The translations under genes were made by a program, and so were the position numbers. A stretch of DNA of 8,696 bases from Cytophagales bacterium (GTDB taxonomy: Bacteria; Bacteroidota; Bacteroidia; Cytophagales; Cyclobacteriaceae). The stretch is taken from contig DPSB01000055.1 in the NCBI GenBank assembly GCA_003537495.1, positions 1 through 8,696 of the forward strand, written 5' to 3'. Position 1 is the stretch's first letter. Each line of letters starts with the position of its first letter. Below, piece by piece: positions 1-6,240 of the stretch. The notes under the pieces were generated by a model, which saw only the letters and a program-made list of their open reading frames with translations, ran no database searches and was not told where the DNA came from.

Positions 1-583
1 CGGTATTGGTTGGGAAGTCTTCCATAATCGCGGTAACGTGAAAATCCTGATCATCAGACCGCAGCACTTCGCCTACTGCATCTTCTTTATTAAAATACTT
101 AATGGCCGAACGTTTTGAAATAATTGCTTCGTTGGGTTCGTCTAATCCCTTTTCACTATCACCAACTAAAATTTTACGATCAAATACTTTAAAGAAATTC
201 GGCTGCACATAGGCTATGCCTCGCTCTTCATCGTACTTTTTGGGTTCACCACTTGCTTGTGGAATTACTATTAATCCACCGTTCCGGTATGAAACAAATG
301 TAACTTCTTCGGCTTCGGGAAAATCGGCATCAAACACTTCCGGGAAACCGGGATACACACCCGATGTATAATTCTTGCCATCGTTGCCATCGGATTGCAC
401 ATTGGCACGGTAAATACGATGGTAGTTACTATGATAGGTGTCGAAACTTTTGTGATAGCGTACCAGCAAAAAAAGTATAAGGCTGGTAGCAAGGCCAAGC
501 GTAAGGCCGCTGATATTTAAAAGGGTGGTTCCGCGCTGACGAAGCAGATTTCGCACCGCGGTTTTAAAATAGTTTCTGAACAT
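1..583 (-). CDS. FtsX/MacB-like ABC transporter permease, N-terminal part (3' end outside window)
   Basis: An open frame of 194 codons starts at the ATG at 583 and runs off the left edge without a stop. The protein begins MFRNYFKTAVRNLLRQRG, followed by one hydrophobic segment (about residues 20-42, NISGLTLGLATSLILFLLV). Then comes SFDTYHSNYHRIYRAN and a soluble stretch typical of the MacB periplasmic core domain. This N-terminus (cytoplasmic amphipathic start, TM1, then an F-D-x-[FY]-H-x-N-x-x-R-[IV]-Y-R motif) is characteristic of the long FtsX-like permeases of Bacteroidota, which are usually about 800 residues, so roughly three quarters is missing. Such proteins sit in the inner membrane and are thought to couple an ATPase to extracytoplasmic work or efflux; the substrate cannot be told here. 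No Shine-Dalgarno precedes the ATG. A sigma-54-like promoter lies 58-73 bp upstream of it, so expression is probably activator-dependent. Confidence 0.9.
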   Translation of the reverse strand, partial: MFRNYFKTAVRNLLRQRGTTLLNISGLTLGLATSLILFLLVRYHKSFDTYHSNYHRIYRANVQSDGNDGKNYTSGVYPGFPEVFDADFPEAEEVTFVSYRNGGLIVIPQASGEPKKYDEERGIAYVQPNFFKVFDRKILVGDSEKGLDEPNEAIISKRSAIKYFNKEDAVGEVLRSDDQDFHVTAIMEDFPTNT

Positions 584-637
584 AATCGCAGCAGTTAACT
601 TTGGTTAGGATGCAATTCGGGCCGTAAAAGGTGTAAC

Positions 638-661
638 AAATGCCAACTCTGTGCCAGCTCT
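638..661 (-). promoter_or_regulatory. Candidate sigma-54 (-24/-12) promoter of the FtsX-like permease gene
   Basis: On the minus strand, positions 656 to 641 read TGGCACAGAGTTGGCA. Against the sigma-54 consensus mrNrYTGGCACGnnnnTTGCWnnW this matches 10 of 12 core positions, with the invariant GG (-24) and GC (-12) correctly spaced. The flanks AGAGC (661-657) and TTT (640-638) also fit. The start site would fall near 630, giving a leader of about 47 nt before the ATG at 583. Sigma-54 promoters need an AAA+ enhancer-binding protein; none is encoded in the window. Confidence 0.65.
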
Positions 662-719
662 ATTTTTTAGCGAATTCATACGGTTTTAGAGTATACTATT
701 GTCCAAAATCGCTGACTTC

Positions 720-735
720 CGTCCGCATGCGGACG
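720..735. promoter_or_regulatory. Perfect 16-bp palindrome, candidate enhancer/operator site
   Basis: CGTCCGCATGCGGACG is identical to its reverse complement, and symmetry breaks at 719/736. Its centre is about 97 bp upstream of the start site predicted from the sigma-54-like promoter, the usual place for an enhancer-binding-protein dimer site. It also lies 52 bp before the ATG of the small gene at 788, so it could serve either divergent gene. It has no T-tract and no loop, which argues against a terminator. The role is inferred from position and symmetry only. Confidence 0.45.
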
Positions 736-787
736 ATATGATAATTTTAAAATAGCCTAATTGAAATTGGTTTATTAGTTTTACGAT

Positions 788-961
788 ATGATTCAGCAAC
801 TACTTATTGCTATTCTTTTTTTGACCGCTGTTGTTTACTTAGGTCGCATAGGCTGGCGAAGCTGGCGTGCGAAAAATGCGTGCGAAGCTGGCTGTGGAAA
901 ATGTAAAGTTGCTGATGTTGGTCTCGACATAAATCTCAAAAAGCAAGGCCAGATCAATTAA
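788..961 (+). CDS. Small Cys-rich single-span membrane protein, FeoB-associated family-like
   Basis: ATG at 788 to TAA at 959-961, 57 residues. It starts MIQQLLIAILFLTAVVYLGR, a single hydrophobic helix at about residues 3-19. A basic stretch (RIGWRSWRAKN) follows, then the cysteine cluster CEAGCGKC (C32, C36, C39; C-x3-C-x2-C), then a short hydrophilic tail (VADVGLDINLKKQGQIN). This layout matches the FeoB-associated Cys-rich membrane proteins (Pfam PF12669 type) common in Bacteroidota, which are suspected of helping ferrous iron uptake or handling metal/redox chemistry. The cluster would lie on the cytoplasmic side by the positive-inside rule. No feoA or feoB gene is in the window, so the iron link comes from family resemblance alone. 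The gene is divergent from the permease and convergent with the radical SAM gene, 25 bp away. There is no clear Shine-Dalgarno. The helix, basic linker and Cys cluster make chance unlikely. Confidence 0.68.
   Translation: MIQQLLIAILFLTAVVYLGRIGWRSWRAKNACEAGCGKCKVADVGLDINLKKQGQIN
856..892 (+). repeat. Short direct repeats inside the Cys-rich gene
   Basis: GCGAAGCTGGC occurs at 856-866 and again at 882-892, a 26-bp shift that puts the copies in different reading frames. The overlapping 9-mer GCGTGCGAA occurs at 865-873 and 878-886. The repeats cover the join between the membrane helix and the Cys motif. They may mark an old slippage or duplication event; coincidence is possible at this length. 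Confidence 0.35.
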
Positions 962-967
962 TGAATT

Positions 968-986
968 GCGTAAGGTTGCTTTACGC
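968..986. terminator. Weak hairpin between convergent genes
   Basis: GCGTAA (968-973) and TTACGC (981-986) can pair around a 7-nt loop, in the 25-bp gap between the stop of the Cys-rich gene and the stop of the radical SAM gene. The stem is short and neither strand shows a proper T-tract after it, so a terminator role is only suggested by position. Confidence 0.25.
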
Positions 987-2018
987 TCAGGCCCACACCT
1001 TTGTTCCCTCCGTACAATTTTTACACATCTCTATTTCGTTGCGCGAGCGAAGCAAGCTTGATCGGAAGTCTTGATATTTTTTACTGCTCCAGATTTCTTT
1101 AAACGACTGGGTTTGTAAATCTCCCATTATATAATGGGCATCTTTATCAAAACAACAAGGCACTACTTTCCCATCCCAGGTAATCACGCAACTCTGCCAC
1201 ATCTTCCAACAATGGCTGGCTAGATCGTTTTTAATTGAATAGGTATTATCGCTATTCTTTTGATAGCGCGAATACTTATCAAGCGTTGGAATTAAATCTG
1301 AACCATGTTCATAATCATAAATCTGTGCTGTCTTTAAAGCCACATGATCTACACCAATCTCTTTTGCAAGTTGATGCACGGCTTCAATCTGATGTTCGTT
1401 TGGCTTAACAACCAAAAACTGAAACACAACAAACGGTGTAAGCGACTTCAATTCTTTTTTCCAACGAACAATGTTCTTAGCACCCTCAATAACTTTATCA
1501 AGTTTACCTCCTACCCGATAAGCTTCGTATGTTTCTTGCGTAGTACCATCAATGGAAATGATAAGGCGATCCAACCCCGATTCGATTGTTTTTTTGGCGG
1601 CTGCATCGTTCAGATAATGTGCATTGGTAGAAGTTGCTGTATAAATGTTTTTGTTCGATGCGTATTGAACCAACTCTAAAAACTGCGGATGTAGATACGG
1701 TTCGCCCTGAAAATAAAATGTGAGATAAGAAAGTGATGTGGCTAATTCATCAATCACTTTTTTGAATAAATCTGATTGAAGCATCCCAGTTGGTCGCGTA
1801 AACGAACGCAAGCCCGAAGGACATTCCGGACAGCGCAGGTTACAGGATGTGGTTGGCTCTATGGAAATAGCTGTTGGCAGTGCCCAATGTGAAGCTTTGC
1901 CTGATAGGCGCGAGTATTGGTAGCTTGACAATACTTTTGCAGCATTATAGACCCGCTTGGGCGTTGCTTTTCGCAACAGGTTTAGTGTATCATTAAAATT
2001 GCCGCGCAAGGCATCCAT
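987..2018 (-). CDS. Radical SAM/SPASM domain protein of unknown substrate
   Basis: 343 residues, ATG at 2018, TGA at 987-989. The radical SAM core (about 50-235) carries the [4Fe-4S]/SAM motif CNLRCPEC (C59, C63, C66; C-x3-C-x2-C) and QGEP at 104-107, the usual SAM-binding GE motif region. A C-terminal SPASM-like part (about 265-340) has C270-x12-G283-x4-C288 and later C332-x2-C335, plus C277 and C289. The second half of the classical SPASM pattern (C-x5-C-x3-C after the CxxC) is absent because the protein ends eight residues after C335, so it probably holds one auxiliary cluster. Members of this superfamily make radicals from S-adenosylmethionine to modify peptides, cofactors or other substrates. 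No precursor peptide, transporter or partner enzyme is visible beside it, so the reaction is unknown. It is divergent from the DUF4105 gene. A TAATTTTG element lies only 4 nt before the ATG, suggesting a very short leader. Confidence 0.9.
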   Translation of the reverse strand: MDALRGNFNDTLNLLRKATPKRVYNAAKVLSSYQYSRLSGKASHWALPTAISIEPTTSCNLRCPECPSGLRSFTRPTGMLQSDLFKKVIDELATSLSYLTFYFQGEPYLHPQFLELVQYASNKNIYTATSTNAHYLNDAAAKKTIESGLDRLIISIDGTTQETYEAYRVGGKLDKVIEGAKNIVRWKKELKSLTPFVVFQFLVVKPNEHQIEAVHQLAKEIGVDHVALKTAQIYDYEHGSDLIPTLDKYSRYQKNSDNTYSIKNDLASHCWKMWQSCVITWDGKVVPCCFDKDAHYIMGDLQTQSFKEIWSSKKYQDFRSSLLRSRNEIEMCKNCTEGTKVWA

Positions 2019-2022
2019 CTTC

Positions 2023-2030
2023 CAAAATTA
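2023..2030 (-). promoter_or_regulatory. Possible -7 element of the radical SAM gene
   Basis: The minus strand reads TAATTTTG from 2030 to 2023, an exact fit to the Bacteroidota -7 consensus TAnnTTTG, ending 4 nt before the ATG at 2018. No TTTG -33 partner is seen at the usual spacing. If real, the transcript would be nearly leaderless. In AT-rich DNA this octamer can arise by chance. Confidence 0.3.
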
Positions 2031-2050
2031 CTTTTTGAAAGGCTATTGTC

Positions 2051-2058
2051 TATCTTTC
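2051..2058 (+). promoter_or_regulatory. Possible -7 element of the DUF4105 gene
   Basis: TATCTTTC matches TAnnTTTG at all but the last base and lies 17 bp before the ATG at 2076, placing a start site near 2063-2066. No convincing -33 element is seen at the usual spacing. If used, it excludes the upstream TTG at 2046 as start codon and supports the ATG at 2076. Confidence 0.3.
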
Positions 2059-2075
2059 GGAACAATTATTTAATC

Positions 2076-3254
2076 ATGCAAAGATTCCTTTCGGTAATTG
2101 TTCTGTTATTATCTACTATGCAGGTATTTGCACAGGAGCCTACACTTTCTGATAAGGCTGAAATCTCAATCATTACCTGTGGCCCTGATCCCAACGAACT
2201 TTATAGCGCCTTCGGGCATAGCGCTGTACGGGTGATTGATCCGGTTACCGGAATAGACTATGCGTTTAATTATGGCGTGTTTGATTTTGATCAACCAAAC
2301 TTCTATTTGAATTTTGCGCGTGGAAGAAACTATTATTTACTAGCCGTTTACAATTACATAGATTTCGAGAGAGCCTATAAACGCGATGGCCGATTTATAC
2401 ACGAGCAGGTATTACAGTTAACACCAACACAACGCGATAAAATTTATAGCTTTTTACTTTGGAATGCACAACCCGAAAACCGCACCTATCGCTACGATTA
2501 TTATCATGATAATTGTGCTACGCGCATTCGCGATATACTGGTTAATCAATTGGCAGGTGACTTAAAAATTGATAGTACTTCTTTTAGTGCTGAACATTCT
2601 TTCAGACAAAAAACAGACGAGTACCTGGGTCCTTTGCCCTGGGGTGATTTAGGAATAGATATTTGTTTGGGGTTGCCGATTGACAGAACCATGCATGCCA
2701 ATGAATATATGTTTCTGCCCGATTACCTCGAATCGTTTACAGACCGTACACAGGTAAAATCAGATAGTGGTTGGGTAGCGTTGGTAAAAGAAAAAAGAAT
2801 CATCGCTGCTGCAACAGTTGAACCCTGGAATTCGCTTGTGCATCCGTGGCTTGCTTTCTTTTTGCTACTTATGATCATCATTTCAATTTCTTTCTTCGAT
2901 TGGAAACGTAAGAAGTTAAGTCGATGGTTTGATGTAACCTTGTTTGGTTTAACAGGATTAATCGGGCTACTCCTCTTCGCACTTTGGTTGTTTACCGACC
3001 ATCACGATGCGGCCCGAAACTTTAACTTGTTATGGGCTTTTCCGCTACACTTATTTGCAAGCCTGATGTTATTCAGCAAGCGCAGTAAGAATTTACTAAG
3101 CAAATACTTTTTGTTTTGCTTAGTAATCCTTGCTCTCACACTTGTGTTTTGGTGGGCATTGCCACAAGAATTGAATGTATATCTTATTTCTGTAGCTGCC
3201 GGACTTGCAATACGGTGTTTGTTGAATTGGAGATTATTGCCACAGATTCACTGA
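2076..3254 (+). CDS. DUF4105 (Lnb N-terminal periplasmic-type) protein with five-helix membrane tail
   Basis: Starting at the ATG at 2076 gives 392 residues. The frame is open back to a TTG at 2046, but the ATG places a clean signal peptide at the N-terminus (MQRFLSVIVLLLSTMQVFAQ, cut probably after VFA), so I prefer it. The exported domain (about 25-245) shows the DUF4105 hallmarks: TCGPDPNELYSAFGHSAVRV with His48, a tyrosine-rich middle, and YDYYHDNCATRIRD with Cys147. The paired GHSA and NCATR motifs resemble the His and Cys of papain-like or NlpC/P60-like folds, which suggests an enzyme, but no activity is established from sequence. About five hydrophobic helices follow (roughly 257-274, 287-307, 316-333, 343-361, 366-384), with a TDHHDAARNFNLLWAFPLHL motif between the second and third. 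The protein is therefore an inner-membrane protein with a periplasmic domain. It diverges from the radical SAM gene and converges on lpdA. Confidence 0.9.
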   Translation: MQRFLSVIVLLLSTMQVFAQEPTLSDKAEISIITCGPDPNELYSAFGHSAVRVIDPVTGIDYAFNYGVFDFDQPNFYLNFARGRNYYLLAVYNYIDFERAYKRDGRFIHEQVLQLTPTQRDKIYSFLLWNAQPENRTYRYDYYHDNCATRIRDILVNQLAGDLKIDSTSFSAEHSFRQKTDEYLGPLPWGDLGIDICLGLPIDRTMHANEYMFLPDYLESFTDRTQVKSDSGWVALVKEKRIIAAATVEPWNSLVHPWLAFFLLLMIIISISFFDWKRKKLSRWFDVTLFGLTGLIGLLLFALWLFTDHHDAARNFNLLWAFPLHLFASLMLFSKRSKNLLSKYFLFCLVILALTLVFWWALPQELNVYLISVAAGLAIRCLLNWRLLPQIH

Positions 3255-3274
3255 TTATTCTGTGAATCTGTGGC
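3239..3274. terminator. Long perfect hairpin between DUF4105 gene and lpdA, probable bidirectional terminator
   Basis: GCCACAGATTCAC (3239-3251) and GTGAATCTGTGGC (3262-3274) form a perfect 13-bp stem with a 10-nt loop. The left arm is the last coding part of the DUF4105 gene, and its TGA (3252-3254) starts the loop. The lpdA stop is at 3281, so the hairpin serves both converging transcripts. Neither side has a strong T-tract (the lpdA side continues AATAATCTCC), so it may act as an RNA 3'-end stabiliser or be a dispersed intergenic repeat. Confidence 0.5.
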
Positions 3275-3280
3275 GAGCAC

Positions 3281-4681
3281 TTAGATGTGAATAGGCCTGT
3301 TAGCTGTGGCCGCTAAGCATGCTTCTTTTACTGCCTCCATATAAGTAGGATGTGCATGACTCATACGCGAAACATCTTCAGCAGATGCGCGATATTCCAT
3401 GGCCACTACCCCAGCAGCAATCATATCTGCGGCACGCGCACCAATAATGTGTACGCCTAAAATTTCATCGGTATTCTTATCGGCAAGTATTTTAACAAGT
3501 CCATCTAGATCCATAGAAGCACGGGCACGGCCCAATGCTTTGTAAGGAAAATTACCAACCTTATAAGCCTTACCCTGTTCTTTTAATTGTTCTTCGGTTA
3601 AACCTACACTGGCCACCTCAGGCCATGTGTACACCACACCCGGAATAAGATTATAATTTATATGTGGCTTTTGTCCGGCAAACTGCTCAGCTACCAACAC
3701 GCCTTCTTCTTCAGCTTTGTGCGCCAGCATGGCACCACGCACCACATCTCCAATGGCATAAATATTATCCACCTTGGTTTTCAGGTGATCATCAACCGGA
3801 ATTTTTCCCTTGTCGAGTTCCATTCCAATTTTATCTAAACCAAGTCCATCCGTATATGGTTTACGGCCTACACTCACCAAACAATAATCGCCTTTCAACT
3901 CAATAGCAGCTCCACCATTTTTGGGTTCTACTTTCAACACAACCTCTTTGCCCTTATTCTCCAGCGCAGTAACCTTGTGACCAAGAAACAAATCCATACC
4001 CAACTTCTTGGCGACTTTGGCAAGTTCTTTACCCATTGTTCCATCCATAGTAGAGATCAGGCTATCCATAAACTCGACTACGGTTACTTTAGAACCAATG
4101 CGCGCGTAAACTGAACCGAGTTCCATACCGATTACACCACCACCAATAATAATCAGATGCTTCGGAATTTCTTTAAGTTCTAAGGCTTCGGTGCTAGAGA
4201 TAATTCTCTTTTTATCGAATGGCGCAAATTGAAGTGGGGTTGGTTTCGATCCGGTGGCTATGATTACTTTCTCTGTAGTAATCTGAGTTTCTTTGCCATC
4301 CTTGCTTGTGATCTTAATCGTGTTCTTATCTACAAACGATCCTACACCTGTGTGAACTTCAATTTTGTTTTTCTTCATCAGAAAAGCAATCCCGTCCACA
4401 TTGGCCTTCACCACACCTGCTTTGCGTTTAATCATTTGTGTGAGGTTAGCTTTTGGCTCGTTGATATCAACACCATGTTCTTTAAACGTATGTGCAGCAT
4501 TGTGAAAATGCTCACTCGAATCAAGTAAGGCTTTGGAGGGAATACAACCTACGTTTAAGCAAGTACCACCGAGTGTATCGTACTTTTCGATGATGGCAGT
4601 TTTAAAACCAAGTTGTGCACAGCGAATTGCTGCCACATATCCTCCGGGGCCTGAGCCAATAACGGTTACGTTGTATTGCAT
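3281..4681 (-). CDS. lpdA: Dihydrolipoyl dehydrogenase (E3)
   Basis: 466 residues, full length for the family, ATG at 4681, TAA at 3281-3283. This cytoplasmic flavoenzyme reoxidises the dihydrolipoyl arm of E2 using FAD and NAD+. Visible motifs in order: the FAD dinucleotide fold GSGPGG (9-14); the redox disulfide GGTCLNVGCIPSK with C41 and C46; the NAD-binding GGGVIG (180-185) followed by E203 at the end of the second strand; the second FAD contact AIGDV (309-313); and the C-terminal dimer-interface base HAHPTYMEA with H444 and E449. All key residues are present. It is the last gene of the odhA-odhB-lpdA run, 32 bp after odhB and with no own promoter seen, so this E3 is probably made with the 2-oxoglutarate dehydrogenase complex. 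It may also serve pyruvate or branched-chain dehydrogenases and the glycine cleavage system. No Shine-Dalgarno is present. Confidence 0.97.
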   Translation of the reverse strand: MQYNVTVIGSGPGGYVAAIRCAQLGFKTAIIEKYDTLGGTCLNVGCIPSKALLDSSEHFHNAAHTFKEHGVDINEPKANLTQMIKRKAGVVKANVDGIAFLMKKNKIEVHTGVGSFVDKNTIKITSKDGKETQITTEKVIIATGSKPTPLQFAPFDKKRIISSTEALELKEIPKHLIIIGGGVIGMELGSVYARIGSKVTVVEFMDSLISTMDGTMGKELAKVAKKLGMDLFLGHKVTALENKGKEVVLKVEPKNGGAAIELKGDYCLVSVGRKPYTDGLGLDKIGMELDKGKIPVDDHLKTKVDNIYAIGDVVRGAMLAHKAEEEGVLVAEQFAGQKPHINYNLIPGVVYTWPEVASVGLTEEQLKEQGKAYKVGNFPYKALGRARASMDLDGLVKILADKNTDEILGVHIIGARAADMIAAGVVAMEYRASAEDVSRMSHAHPTYMEAVKEACLAATANRPIHI

Positions 4682-4713
4682 AAAAACTAAGCTTGATTTA
4701 AAATTTCATATTA

Positions 4714-6213
4714 TTACACTCCCAAAATCAATCTTCCCGGATCTTCCAACAACTCTTTCACGCGCACCAGAAAGCTTACTGATTCACGTCCGTCTACAAT
4801 ACGATGATCATACGAAAGTGCCAGGTACATGATAGGTCGTATCACCACTTGTCCGTCTTTTACAACCGGCCGCTCTACAATATTATGCATCCCTAAAATT
4901 GCGGATTGGGGTGGATTAATAATAGGCGTTGAAAGCATGGAACCAAACACCCCACCATTGGTAATCGAGAATGTTCCCCCTTGCATTTCATCTATTGAAA
5001 GTTTTCCATCACGACCCTTTGTTGCCAACCGAACTACTTCGGCTTCAATCTGATCGAACGAAAGTGATTCGGCATTGCGGATTACCGGAACAACCAAACC
5101 TCGTGGCGTTGAAACTGCAATCGAAACATCGCAGTATTCATGATAGATAACTTCATCGCCATTGATCTGCGCATTTACTGCAGGCCATTCTTTCAAAGCA
5201 ATACAAACTGCCTTGGTGAAGAACGACATAAACCCAAGTCCAACGCCATACTTTTCCTTGAACTTATCTTTATACTTCGAACGCAAATCCATCACCGGCT
5301 TCATATCCACTTCGTTAAACGTAGTGAGCATGGCCGTTTCGTTCTTAACGGATACGAGACGTTTGGCAATCGTCTTCCGCAACGAAGTCATTTTTTCATT
5401 GCGTTTATTGCGACCACCACCCGATGTAATTACAGGAGCAGATGCCGGAGCTTTGGTTTCAGTTTTAGGAGTAGACGGTTGTGCCTTGGTTGCATCTTCC
5501 TTGGTAATTCTTCCACCCACACCCGTACCGCTAACCTGCGAAGAAGAAATTCCTTTCTCTTCCAAAATTTTTGCTGCAGCAGGTGATGGATGCCCAGATG
5601 CATAAGTCTTATCACCTCCACCAGAAGTCGTAGCAGGTGTAGAGGTTGCAGAAGTTGTGGTTGGAACGCCTTCCATGATTTCAATTTTGCAGATCAATCC
5701 GCCAATAGGCAAGGTGGTTTTTTCTTGTGCCACTATTCTTAAAATACCATTGGCTTCGGCTGGTAATTCAAACGTTGCCTTGTCGGATTCAACTTCAGCA
5801 ATCACTTCATCCAACTTTACAAAATCACCATCTTTCTTTAACCAGGTTGAAATAGTTACTTCGGTGATTGATTCCCCTACTGCAGGAACTTTCATTTCTT
5901 TCACACCACCTGTTGCTTTTGGTGCAGCCGTTTCAGTTGTTTTGGTTTCTGCCTTTGGTGAAGGCGTTGTTGCTGCACCACCATCTGCTATCTCACAGAT
6001 TACTGTACCAATCGGAACAACTTCTCCTTTTGCTTTCGATATTTTCAGAACACCGGCCTGCGGGGCAGTTAATTCAAATGTTGCCTTGTCGGATTCGAGT
6101 TCGGCAATCACTTCATCCATCTTCACCACATCACCATCTTTCTTGAGCCAGTTGGCAATTGTCACCTCTGTGATTGATTCGCCTACGGTTGGAACTTTTA
6201 CTTGTTGAGCCAT
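4714..6213 (-). CDS. odhB: Dihydrolipoyllysine-residue succinyltransferase (E2 of 2-oxoglutarate dehydrogenase), two lipoyl domains
   Basis: 499 residues, ATG at 6213, TAA at 4714-4716. E2 carries the succinyl group on lipoyl-lysine and transfers it to CoA. Domain order: lipoyl domain 1 (about 3-76, ESDKA with K43); Ala/Thr/Pro-rich linker; lipoyl domain 2 (about 107-178, ESDKA with K145); linker; peripheral subunit-binding domain (about 205-244, [15 protein letters not shown] then [10 protein letters not shown]); a third flexible linker; and the catalytic core (about 270-499) with the active-site motif [13 protein letters not shown]470 and D474. The C-terminus ([20 protein letters not shown]) resembles the succinyl-transferase type (SucB/OdhB) rather than pyruvate E2, and the odhA gene 27 bp upstream agrees. 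Classical SucB has one lipoyl domain and about 400 residues; the extra domain explains the length here. No Shine-Dalgarno precedes the ATG. It is co-transcribed between odhA and lpdA. Confidence 0.96.
   Translation of the reverse strand: MAQQVKVPTVGESITEVTIANWLKKDGDVVKMDEVIAELESDKATFELTAPQAGVLKISKAKGEVVPIGTVICEIADGGAATTPSPKAETKTTETAAPKATGGVKEMKVPAVGESITEVTISTWLKKDGDFVKLDEVIAEVESDKATFELPAEANGILRIVAQEKTTLPIGGLICKIEIMEGVPTTTSATSTPATTSGGGDKTYASGHPSPAAAKILEEKGISSSQVSGTGVGGRITKEDATKAQPSTPKTETKAPASAPVITSGGGRNKRNEKMTSLRKTIAKRLVSVKNETAMLTTFNEVDMKPVMDLRSKYKDKFKEKYGVGLGFMSFFTKAVCIALKEWPAVNAQINGDEVIYHEYCDVSIAVSTPRGLVVPVIRNAESLSFDQIEAEVVRLATKGRDGKLSIDEMQGGTFSITNGGVFGSMLSTPIINPPQSAILGMHNIVERPVVKDGQVVIRPIMYLALSYDHRIVDGRESVSFLVRVKELLEDPGRLILGV
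5680..6207 (-). repeat. Tandem lipoyl-domain duplication inside odhB
   Basis: Two lipoyl domains are encoded at about 5986-6207 and 5680-5898. My hand alignment over 71 residues gives 47 identities. They are uneven: 37 of the first 44 positions match ([32 protein letters not shown]) but only 10 of the last 27. Clear DNA-level similarity persists around the lipoyl-lysine codons. This fits an internal duplication with later conversion or selection on the lysine half. Confidence 0.85.
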
Positions 6214-6240
6214 TTCGTAATTAGATTTTGTGTTGAAGAA

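Noticed and set aside
271..498. 75-codon minus-strand frame within the permease region
   Set aside because: It overlaps the FtsX-like permease in another frame on the same strand, and the permease frame is clearly the real one by its motifs.
741..787. Promoter for the Cys-rich gene in the AT-rich stretch before 788
   Set aside because: No TAnnTTTG with a -33 partner at acceptable spacing; the ATTTTAAAAT palindrome at 744-753 is low-complexity and not informative.
961..1074. 37-codon plus-strand frame starting within the stop of the Cys-rich gene (TAATGA overlap)
   Set aside because: It runs antisense into the radical SAM C-terminus, has no family features, and the start/stop overlap alone is weak evidence.
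788..2018. Idea that the small Cys-rich gene is a peptide precursor for the neighbouring radical SAM/SPASM enzyme
   Set aside because: The small protein begins with a membrane helix and fits a known Cys-rich membrane family, it lies on the opposite strand, and it lacks a leader/core layout.
2046..2075. TTG at 2046 as start of the DUF4105 gene
   Set aside because: It would add ten polar residues before the signal peptide and would place the start upstream of the possible -7 element; the ATG at 2076 gives a normal signal peptide.
5140..5605. Two overlapping plus-strand frames of about 147 codons opposite odhB
   Set aside because: Antisense shadows of the E2 linker and core; two frames open at once reflects codon composition, and neither looks like a protein family.
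5657..6208. 183-codon open frame on the plus strand opposite odhB, with an apparent internal protein repeat
   Set aside because: It is antisense to the two lipoyl domains; its internal repeat simply mirrors the lipoyl duplication, and the Ser/Thr-rich product has no recognisable features.
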